From Emiliania huxleyi CCMP1516 (taxonomy: Eukaryota > Haptophyta > Isochrysidales > Noelaerhabdaceae): 64,000 nucleotides of DNA. Location: positions 497,768 to 561,767 of the forward strand of contig NW_005196755.1 in assembly GCF_000372725.1 (NCBI RefSeq), read 5' to 3'. The notes under the pieces were generated by a model. It did no database searches, was not told the DNA's origin, and saw only the letters and a list, made by a program, of their open reading frames with translations. The position numbers were made by a program, and so were the translations under genes. Positions 40,034-48,641 of this stretch are shown here, one piece after another (the stretch's first letter is position 1; each line of letters starts with the position of its first letter).

Positions 40034-42360
40034 TACCAGAAGAGGAGGTGATGTGTGACTTCGTTGCCGTGCGCCAGGGAGCCGATTAGGCCAGTGTGGT
40101 CGACAATGTCGACGACGCGACGAGCGCCAGGCCCGGGCAGCAGCAACGAGTCCATTCGCCGCACGAGCGCTGCCTTCCCGAAGAGAGCCACGAGCCCCGC
40201 AAGGTCGTGAGGCGCATAGAACGACCAAGCGAGCGCAGAGTCCTCTGTGAAGCCCATGTGCGCCCTCGCGTCCGCGGGCCTCTCGTTCACGATGCGCGAG
40301 CCGTTGGCGAGCACGCGGCTGAAGAGCCCGCCGCAGACCTCGACGTGCCTCGTCCACGCCCGTGAGAGCCTTCGGTAGAGGGCGACGTCGCGCGTCTCGT
40401 TGAGTCTGCGCGCGAGCCGCTCGGTGCACGCAAAGAGAAGGGAGAGCTCGAGCGCGTCCGACACGGTCTGGTCGTGCTGCGGCGCGGCAGGGTCGTACGG
40501 CACGATACCGCCGTGCCTCAGGAAGTGACGGAGCTTCAGCTCTGGCGGCTCTGCCCACAGCTGCGTGTGACCCGGCCGCGCCATTGCATGCACACGCTGC
40601 TCGAGCGAAACGGCCGGCGGCTCGTGGGCGAGGCTGGAGAGCGCGGCGAAGATGCGGCGGACGAGAGGAGGGTCGCAGAGGCGGGTGAGCACGGCGGCCT
40701 GGTAGAGGAGGGTGGCGCCGTGGATGCCAGGCATGAGGGATAGCTCTCTGCCGCCATCCGTCCACCGTGGCGGCACACCGACGATCTCGTGGTGCAGCAG
40801 GGCGGTGCGGGCGATGTCGACCAGTATCTGGGGGTGCACGAGTGCCATCAGGTGAGACCAGCTGCGGAAGACGTCCCACGACGACAGGAAGGTGTAGTAG
40901 GGGAAATTGACGCGCCGCACCTTGCCCAGCGGGCCGAGCACCCGGCCGTCTGCGTCGCTGTGTAGATAGGGCGAGAGGAACGCGTGATAGAGCGCAGTGT
41001 CGTCGACCACTCTTCTCTGGTCGCCTGACCTCTTGTCACCTGATCTCTTGTCGTCTAAGGCGGACTGATTGGAGTCAAGGCCGTGGTCGAGGCGAAGCTT
41101 GCCGAAGACGCCTTGCCACGTGCGCTTGGCGCGCCCCCGCACCTTGGCAAAGCTGCGGTTCTCCGCCGCAAAGTTGCGGGCGGCGCCGGCGGCGTCAACG
41201 TAGCTCAACGCTGCACGGAGCTCCACCGCGCATCGCACCCCACGCGCTGCACCGCCACTGTAGTGGCCCGCTTGGCTTTCGAGAGCGACCAGGCTGTTTT
41301 CGGGCCAACGAGCAGAGGACCAGTTGCAATCGCGGCCGAGCAGGCGCGCCTCCATGTAAGCGTGTACCTCTACCGGGATCTCGCGGGTGAACCACGTCTT
41401 TAGCTTCTCCAAAGCGTAGACTCTGCAGAGCAACCCCGAGCACGAGCGTCGGTCGATGATTGCTCCGCGCCCGCCCATCTCCTCCCAGTATCGCCGCGAA
41501 GGAAGCAGTTCGCGGAAGTCGTGCCGCGCCAGCCGCAGCGACGGCCTCTGACAGCCAGGCGCAAAGCGCCAGCGGTGCACGCCGTAGCGGACGCCGGCGG
41601 TGGCCTGCACGCGCATGTCCGCGGTCTCGACAGAGTAGTAGCCGGGCTCAGCGGACTCGGCGATGATCTCACGCGATGCGGCTACCTGCGCATCGGCGTC
41701 GCAGCTCGCGGCAACCAGGAAGGCGAGCCCAGAGCGAATGCCAGTCCCCGTGAGCGCGGTGTGTGCCAGCCCGACGAACGAACGATCCGCGTGCTGATAG
41801 CCAGCGCAGTGATCCCAATCCCCCAGCGTGCTGCTCACGGGCGCGAGGTACGCCATGCCAAACGGCAGGTGGGCGCCCGGATTCGTGTGTCCCACGCCGG
41901 CGGATCCAATGAAAGGATCGGCGCTGGCCGGGAATGATTGCGCACGCGTCGAGTCGTGCCCGGACGTGTCCGGACGGGCTAGCACGTCGAACCAAGCAGC
42001 CGCTGGGTCCACAGACTCGACGTTCGGCTCCACCTGATCGACGCGCGAAATAGCGGCGAGTGTTGTCGTGCAGTTTGGGCTGACGAGCAGCAAGCTGCCT
42101 CGTGGCGCCCGTCTCGACCACGTCGGAGAGGTGCTGGCATGCAAGCGGGAGTAGATGATGACGGCCGCTAGGGCGAGCCCCGACGCCGCGCCAACCATGA
42201 CGGCCGCTACGGACAGGGCCGCTGAAAGCACCTCACGAGCTGCCACGCGGAGCTTCTCTCGCTCGTCCGGTGGCGCCTGTGCCGCCTCATCCAAGGGTCC
42301 CACACGCGGCTCGGGGGCAAAAGATCTGCGCCAGGACAACGCGCTGACCCAGCGCGACAT
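39766..42360 (-). CDS. GH92 alpha-mannosidase, type II membrane protein
   Basis: Single uninterrupted exon, 864 residues, in contrast with its intron-rich neighbours. A cytosolic leader is followed by one signal anchor (ALSVAAVMVGAASGLALAAVI). GH92 landmarks: DPFIGSAGVGHTNPGAHLPF, GMAYLAPV, GDWDHCAGYQHAD, FPYYTFLSSWDVFRSW, LMPGIHG, HMGFTEDSALAWSFY, LIGSLAHGNEVTHHL and LPGNDDAGQMSAWYLL, the last carrying the acidic catalytic-base region. Predicted calcium-dependent removal of alpha-mannose from glycans in the secretory pathway or outside the cell. Ends LRWLIV. Its 5' flank (42379..42890) is a ~90 bp tandem repeat overlapping the first codons. Confidence 0.9.
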   Translation of the reverse strand: MSRWVSALSWRRSFAPEPRVGPLDEAAQAPPDEREKLRVAAREVLSAALSVAAVMVGAASGLALAAVIIYSRLHASTSPTWSRRAPRGSLLLVSPNCTTTLAAISRVDQVEPNVESVDPAAAWFDVLARPDTSGHDSTRAQSFPASADPFIGSAGVGHTNPGAHLPFGMAYLAPVSSTLGDWDHCAGYQHADRSFVGLAHTALTGTGIRSGLAFLVAASCDADAQVAASREIIAESAEPGYYSVETADMRVQATAGVRYGVHRWRFAPGCQRPSLRLARHDFRELLPSRRYWEEMGGRGAIIDRRSCSGLLCRVYALEKLKTWFTREIPVEVHAYMEARLLGRDCNWSSARWPENSLVALESQAGHYSGGAARGVRCAVELRAALSYVDAAGAARNFAAENRSFAKVRGRAKRTWQGVFGKLRLDHGLDSNQSALDDKRSGDKRSGDQRRVVDDTALYHAFLSPYLHSDADGRVLGPLGKVRRVNFPYYTFLSSWDVFRSWSHLMALVHPQILVDIARTALLHHEIVGVPPRWTDGGRELSLMPGIHGATLLYQAAVLTRLCDPPLVRRIFAALSSLAHEPPAVSLEQRVHAMARPGHTQLWAEPPELKLRHFLRHGGIVPYDPAAPQHDQTVSDALELSLLFACTERLARRLNETRDVALYRRLSRAWTRHVEVCGGLFSRVLANGSRIVNERPADARAHMGFTEDSALAWSFYAPHDLAGLVALFGKAALVRRMDSLLLPGPGARRVVDIVDHTGLIGSLAHGNEVTHHLLFWYALLGHPRRTEAFVASALRMYTPAVDGLPGNDDAGQMSAWYLLVRLGLFPVDPLSPRMLRLRFEDRALSVRSFRVSPMAHSERLRWLIV

Positions 42361-42378
42361 GATGAAGCGGCGAAGCTG

Positions 42379-42890
42379 CTCGCTCGCCCGCTACTTCCTC
42401 GTGATCCGAACCGCCACCACCCTCGCCTCACCCTCCCGCCGCCTCGCCGCTCTCGCTCGCCGTTCGCTCGCCCACTCCCGACTTTCTACTTCCTCGTTAT
42501 CCATCTCGCCGTTCGCTCGCTCGCTCGCGCTCGACCTCCTACTTCCTCACGATCCACCACAGCCACCCTCGCCTCACCCTCCCGCCGTCTAGTCGCTCGC
42601 TCGCCGCTCGCTCGCACGTTCGCGCTCGACCTTCTACTTCCTCGTGATCCACCGCCGCCACCCTCGCCTCGCCCTCCCGACGCCTAGCCGCTCGCCTGCC
42701 GCTCGCTCGCACGTTCGCGCTCGACCTTCTACCTCCTCGTGATCAACCCGCCGCCACCCTCACCCCCCGCCGCCTAGCCGCTCGCTCGCCGTTCGCTCCC
42801 CCGCTCGCGCCAGACCTTCTACCTCCTCGTGATCCACCCGCCGCCACCCTCGCCTCGCCCTCCCGCCACCTAGCCGCTCGCTCGCTCCTA
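42379..42890. repeat. ~90 bp tandem repeat at the GH92 5' end
   Basis: About five imperfect units built on cctagccgctcgctcgc, cgctcgaccttctac and ttcctcgtgatcca, with ccaccctcgcctcgccctcc. Unit ends lie near 42592, 42688, 42775 and 42871. It occupies the promoter/5' leader of the minus-strand GH92 gene. Bases 42891..43080 hold nothing recognised. Confidence 0.85.
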
Positions 42891-43080
42891 TCCGTGCCAC
42901 GCCTATCCGTGATCCTGCCGTTACGCGTTACCGCGCCGTCCTTGCTCCTCCCTATGCCGTGCCGCTCCTTCCTCCGTGCCGCGCCGCCCTTGCCGTTTAG
43001 CCCGCCGCCCCCCCTGCCGTCCGTTACCGCCGTGCCGCCGTACCGCCCACGCCGCCGCCGCCCTCCACCCCCTCCACACC

Positions 43081-44431
43081 AGGGAACGTCAAGGAGAAAA
43101 TCAGCAGATTCCAAGATTCAATCTCGTTTGACAAAACCCACACGGAGGTCGGGTAACTGGGAGTCGGGAGCTCGGGAGTATAAGAAAATCTCCCCAAATT
43201 TTCGTCGGCGCTGACGCGCCGACAAAGCTGGTGTCCGACCCCGACCGCCGGCCGAAACAGCCGCGTCCAGCCCGACCTGCGGCCGGCCGAAAATCATTTA
43301 GTCGGCGGACTGTACGAAAAACGAGAAGCGCGAAGGGGGGGTCCGAATAAGTTACATGATAGTGTCGCTGGTGCGGGGGCGGCGCAGCGTTTATCCCCCC
43401 CCCTCCCCCCCCCGGCGCGTGCGCGCGCCCGCCCGCCCGCCCGCCCTCAGGCCTTGCCCCTCCGCAAGCGCGGGAGCGCTCGCCGGCCGTCGCAAACACC
43501 TCCTACCTCTCGTCGCCCGGCTGCCTCACCGCGCACGGAGCGCTCGGCTGCTCGCCGGCGCCGCCGCGCGTCCCGCGCCGCCACGCTTGCCCCCTCTCCT
43601 GACGCGCACCCCGCGCAGACGGCGCTCCGGGACAGAACTGATGTCGCTGCTCCGCCCCTCCGTCGCGCGCGCTGCGCCGCTGCCGCCGCGCCCCCATCGC
43701 CGTCTGTTTCCCGCCGTATGGTGTGCGGTGCGCGCACGCGCAGCGCACACGGCAGCCTCCCCACCCCCCTACCAACCCCGTCGCGCCGCCGCCGCCTCTC
43801 GTCTCGAGGCACCTCTCCGTCGCCGTCTGGTCAGCGGCGCGGCGAGGCAGAGCTGCGCGCTAGCGCCATCTCTCGACTCGAGGCTTCCCGCCCGTGCGAT
43901 CTTTGTGCAGGAGCACTAGCTTGGCGCAGGGTTCTTTTATTTCATCTGTGCAGAGTATCGTGTGGAGTACAGTTTGCAGTTCGTGAGTTCGATATGCACG
44001 CGCCTGGCGCTCGCGGCCCTCTTGTGGGGGCCGTGGGGCTGTGGGGCTGTGGGCGTGTTCGGTACGCATAGCGTCTAGCGAGGCACCTCTCCGGGGGGGG
44101 CCGGGAGAATGGTAGCCATGTCTCACTAGACCCTGTCCCTGACCGCGGCAAGCGAAGAGCTGGTCATACGATGAGCCAGCGCAGCCTCTCGCTATGCGCC
44201 ATCGGGCTCACCCTGAACGAGCGCACACTGAGAGCCCGGTCCTCGAATCGCAGCCGCAGCATGCGCGGCGAGAGAGGATCCACAGGGAAGAGGCCGAGGC
44301 GCACGAGCAGATACCACGCTGACATCTGCCCCGCGTCGTCGTTCCCGGGCAGTCCGTCCACGGCCGGGGTGTACATGCGCAGCGCACTCGCAACGAAGGC
44401 TTCCGTCCGGCGTGGGTGGCCGAGGAGCGCG
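43081..44431. repeat. 1.35 kb segmental duplication, copy 2
   Basis: Copy of 38682..40033 in the same orientation. The duplicated GH92 3' end keeps its frame and stop (44164) and now continues upstream into unrelated sequence at 44432. The left junction at 43080/43081 has no shared repeat with the donor flank. Confidence 0.95.
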
Positions 44432-45381
44432 AGCTGCAGCGCGACTGACATGCGCTGGGCCTGCAGCGACAGCCACGACCGCGTCGACCAGCTCGCCTCG
44501 TCCTCGTGCTGCCGCTTCGAGAGCTTGTTGCGCACCTTGTCCTTCATCTGGTAGAACAGCCGTTTGACCGCGTTGCACCACCCGCCGAAGGTTTCAAACA
44601 GGTACATCTGCACGTCGGTGTCCGAGCGCGAGAGGGCGTGCGCGTAGTCCGCCTTCTTGTACGCCACATAGCCGCCGCCGTCGCTCGGCCTGAAGTCGCC
44701 GTCCCCGACAGCGCCGCGCTGCTCGTGGCGCGTCGCCCTCGCCCGCAAGGCCCGAGAGGACAAGGAGGTGGCAGGCGGGCGGCGGCAGCGAGCAGAGAGG
44801 CAGCGAGCAGAGAGGCAGCGAGCCGCCGAGCAGAGAGGCAGCGAGCGAGCCGCCGAGCTGAGGCAGCGAGCCGCCGAGCTGAGGCAGCGGGCCGCCGAGC
44901 TGAGGCAGCGGGCCGCCGAGCTGAGGCAGCGAGCCGCCGAGCTGAGGCAGCGAGCCGCCGAGCTGAGGCAGCGAGCCGCCGAGCTGAGGCAGCGAGCCGC
45001 CGAGCTGAGGCAGCGAGCCGCCGAGCTGAGGCAGCGAGCCGCCGAGCTGAGGCAGCGAGCCGCCGAGCTGAGGCAGCGAGCCGCCGAGCTGAGGCATGGA
45101 GCCGCCGAGCTGAGGCAGCGAGCCGCCGAGCTGAGGCAGCGAGCCGCCGAGCTGAGGCAGCGAGCCGCCGAGCTGAGGCAGCGAGCCGCCGAGCTGAGGC
45201 AGCGAGCCGCCGAGCTGAGGCAGCGAGCCGCCGAGCTGAGGCAGCGAGCCGCCGAGCTGAGGCAGCGAGCACGGCAGCGAGCAGAACGGCTGCGGGCAGC
45301 AGCAGCAGCAGCCGGGCTCGGGTGCCGCGCAGCAGTACAGCGGCGCCGGCAGCAGAGGCAGCAGCTCAGCAGGCGCTGCAT
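44164..45381 (-). pseudogene. Chimeric frame: recurrent module joined to GH92 C-terminus
   Basis: From the 5' side: a 21 bp minisatellite (repeating AARCLSS), then FRPSDGGGYVAYKKADYAHA, LSRSDTDVQMYLFETFGGWC, VRNKLSKRQHEDEASW and STRSWLSLQAQRMSVALQLA, joined without a frame break to the GH92 C-terminus (LLGHPRRTEAF ... LRWLIV). The middle part belongs to the recurrent module also seen at 63810..64000. No promoter or start can be trusted, because the ATG lies upstream of the minisatellite. Either an unexpressed fusion made by the duplication or a gene whose last exon was captured. Confidence 0.5.
44836..45271. repeat. 21 bp minisatellite
   Basis: About 21 near-perfect copies of gccgccgagctgaggcagcga; one unit carries gaggcatgga. 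It stays open in several frames on both strands, producing false long ORFs. Flanked by agcgagcagagagg repeats (about 44785..44835). Confidence 0.96.
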
Positions 45382-45724
45382 CTGGCAGTTGCTCAGCGCT
45401 TTTGCACGCGGCTGCTCTCCGCGGAGTAGCCGCAGAGCGAGCTGCCGCCGACGACGGAGCTAGAGCCTCCGTCGGCGGCGTCAGCCTGCTCGGTGGCGCC
45501 GCAGCCTCTCGCGGGCGCGGCGCCGGGCGGGCAAGCATTCCGATGCTGCCCGCCATGGAAAACGCGCGGCAAAAAGGGTCGCTCTGCCAAGCGTATGTAT
45601 GTATGTATGTGTGGTCGAGGGAGAAATTGTGGAAATTCCGAAGCACCCGGACGAACCCCAAAAACCCCAACAAAAGGAGGTGGCGACCCGGTCCCGGCGC
45701 GCTGCGCGAATACGCCCTGCAAGG

Positions 45725-46625
45725 ATGCCCTACGTCGGCGCTGGCGCGCCGCTGCACGAGCAGTACGTGCAGCGGCTTCCGCTTCATGAGCTCTGGTGGC
45801 GGCTCCTCGAGCCGTACAAGCAGCCCGAGTGCCCGACACACGTTATGGTCACTGCAGCGGAGCTGCCCAGCTTCAACGCCACGTCTGGTTCGTTCTCGGA
45901 CATGAAGGGGAACCAGACGAGCCGAATGGGCGTGTACGAGCGCACTGAGCACCTCGAGGCCCCCCCCGGCTCGCCTCCCTCCCATTCAACCAAGTATTCA
46001 CCAACGCGCGGCGCTCGCGCGTCGAGGCTGACCCCTCCTCCCCCCTCGCTCCGTCGCAGCACTTCCGGCCCGTCTACCGGCAAAAGATGAACGCCAACGA
46101 CGAGTTCATTGAGAGCGGCGAGTACCTCTACTACATGACCGACCTCTCCAAGGACAACTGGGTCATCGGGCCGGAGCCAGGCGGCATCCTGCGCGGCATA
46201 CAGTCGAGCGGGAGCTCGGGCGCGCACTGCCCGAACATGGCGATGGGCTGGGTCGGCGCGACGGGCGGCAAGGAGAACGGAGGCTGGTCGCCGCCAGGCG
46301 GTGTCAGCGTCGCGCCCAAGTGCGCTCCGCACTGCCCGGCCACTCTTTTGACTACACACGGCCCATCGCAACATTAGTTCCGCAACAGGCAACGCTTCAC
46401 CCATCTTCATCTTGCAGGTACTGCGGCTTCGAAGGGCCAAAGCTGGTGCGGACGCCAGATACCAATTATCTGCACATGGCCGCCAACTTCCGCCTAACCG
46501 ACCTCCCGAGCCACCCGCGTTGTGGCTTGTCCGAGGACTGTCCGAGAGGTGCGCCTGGATGCGCCGCCGCCGGCGGCGGCGGCGGAGGACGAGGAGATGG
46601 AGGTGGAGGTGGAGGTGGAGGCGGA

Positions 46626-46658
<33 letters not shown>

Positions 46659-46785
46659 GAGGCAGCGCGGGGCGCCGAAGAAGCGCGGGGCGCCGAAGAA
46701 GCGCGGGGCAACCGCAGCAGGCGTGGCGGCTGATGAGGCGGCGCCACAGGCGCGCGAGGCGCGCCCACGGCGCAATGCACGTTGA
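45725..46785 (+). CDS. Protein with a small GEY/RPVY domain, three exons
   Basis: Exons 45725..45958, 46060..46319 and 46418 to about 46785. Exon 1 (MPYVGAGAPLHEQYVQRLPL ... AAELPSFNATSGSFSDMKG) ends at a GC donor; exon 2 starts HFRPVYRQKMNANDEF and continues YLYYMTDLSKDNWVIGPEPG and GGILRGIQSSG...GWVGATGG. Exon 3 begins CGFEGPKLVRTPD. The order S-G-S/E-Y, R-P-V-Y, Y-x-Y, W-x-I-G is the same as in the two modules of the gene at 61332..62534. I know of no name for it; such ~100-residue domains occur in many algal proteins of unknown role. The C-terminus is uncertain: a Glu/Val then Ala-rich tail (frame ending EARPRRNAR) runs into duplicated block copy 2. Confidence 0.5.
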
Positions 46786-48315
46786 CTCTGCGGCACACAC
46801 ATGCAGTGGACAGCGAACACATAGGGTGATGCGATACGGCGGTAGATGGCCGAGGATGCAGACGGACCGTGGTATGTGTGTTGTGTACTTTATATGCTCA
46901 TATTCCGCGTTACCACAAAACGGAGGGGATATGATCCGCTAAAGCAGCAGGCACACACACGCCAAGCGCGTGAGTTGTCGCTCGGGTTGCCTTAACTAGA
47001 TAAGATTCCCATATTCATTAATAGCGGCTAGTTTGTCACATCACGTGGATCGATGACCCGGAATATGCCGCAAGACACGGCGCTTTCAATGAAGCAACTC
47101 ATATCTTGGACGCATCCCTCGACGCGAAGAGCCATGCAGTCACCCGAATTGCTTGGGCCTCTCCTGCAAGTAAACGAAACATTCTTGGAGCTTCCCCAGC
47201 CGCTTGTGGCCGCATCTCATCCGTGGCGACGCGCTGTTCCACCGAGCCGAACTCGGCCGCGCCGCCGCGTCGAGGCACGGGTCCCCAACCAAGCAGCGAC
47301 GCCGAAGCGTCGACCGATAGAGCGCCACACCCAGCAGTATGGGCGTCGACCGCTCTCTCGAGCGGCCGCGTGGCAGTGCGTGGCGCGGGCGTCACAGGCG
47401 GCAAGCGTGGAGCCGCTGGAAGAGCCGGTGCGAGCCGTGGACGGCAGCCGCTCCCCACGTCGCCGAGAGAGGCTGCGGGGGAGAGGGTCCAGGAGGCCAC
47501 AGGAGGCGCCGGGAGGATCGGGAGGCGCTAAAAAGTGGCCCGGGCGCCTCGTGCCACCCGTCTGGTGGGGCCAGGTGGGCTCAGGAATTAATCCAGGATT
47601 TTAAGGTGATCCACTACACCTGACCGAGAATTGGATGGCGAGATCGCGGCGAGATCGACCAGTCGGCCCAGGTCGGCGCCATGCACTGGCGGGCTGCACA
47701 GCGCGCTAGATTACGCGGAGGACGTGCGCTTACCACCGGGTGGGATTACCAGGCTCGCCTGGGCTCGCTGAGGGTCGATCGCGGCGCGACCCGTTTTCGG
47801 CTGTTTTCCTCGCGAATCTGGGGTGCGCGCCGGGAGCTGCAGCGCCAGCGTTTCGCGGACCTGTGCAGCCTCCGGGCACTGGGAACTTCTCCCAGGCTCG
47901 GGCAATGCGGACATGTGCCAGCGGGGGCGCGGAGGTGGTTTACATGCGGATGCGGCACGATCTTCGAGCCGAACCGACGATACAGGAGGCTCCAGAGGCG
48001 CCGTAATCGACAGTTGGCCGTCACCCAACTCCTCGCCCGCCGTGACTGTGGGTGTCTCCTGATTGACCACGCTCGTGGCGGAGCTCGGGGTACCACTTTG
48101 GGCCACGGGACAAGCCCTGGGGAGTCACTGTAGCTCGCGCGGGGCTGAGAAGCCCCCATTCCCGCGAAAAATCGAGATTTGGCGAGATATAGGGGGCGGT
48201 TCTCATTATTTTCGGTGGCCCCAAAGCTACCCAATCACTCGCCCACCTCCCCTGAGCAGTCTAGTCCAAAAAAAACCGCGCCCCGATCAAGTTACGTTTT
48301 CAGTGTTTGCCCCTA
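46706..48315. repeat. 1.61 kb segmental duplication, copy 2
   Basis: Copy of 5258..6867, same orientation. Here it begins within the ggcggcg/gaagaagcgcgg-rich end of a coding region, and an open frame across the left junction ends 79 bp inside the block with EARPRRNAR. That clean ending suggests this locus, not the 5.3 kb one, may be the original. To the right it adjoins the 3' end of the antiporter gene. Confidence 0.93.
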
Positions 48316-48641
48316 ATCGTGCGTGTTCGTTGTTGTTTTATTACCCAGAATGCAAACCAACGGCGTGTGTGTGTACGACAAGATCAACCACCGACAAAAC
48401 TAACGCGAACTCTGACTGTTTTCCAGTTGGTCCATCGCCTCCCGCAGCGTGCGTCTCCTCGAGCAGGTGCTCGTGGGCGCCGCAAAGGCGCGTGTGCCAC
48501 CAATGAGCATTGTCACTGCCGGGAGAAAAAGGCCTCGTCTCCTCCTCCGCGCGTCGCCGCCCCACGTCCAACTCCAGGAGACGCGCCGCATCGCCGCGCA
48601 TACGCGCCTCACCGCGAGCGGCGGCAGCGCCGGTGTCGGGA

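Noticed and set aside
44544-45429. Several 200-460 codon frames across the 21 bp minisatellite
   Set aside because: The 21 bp unit is a multiple of three without stops in several frames; no protein family is implied.
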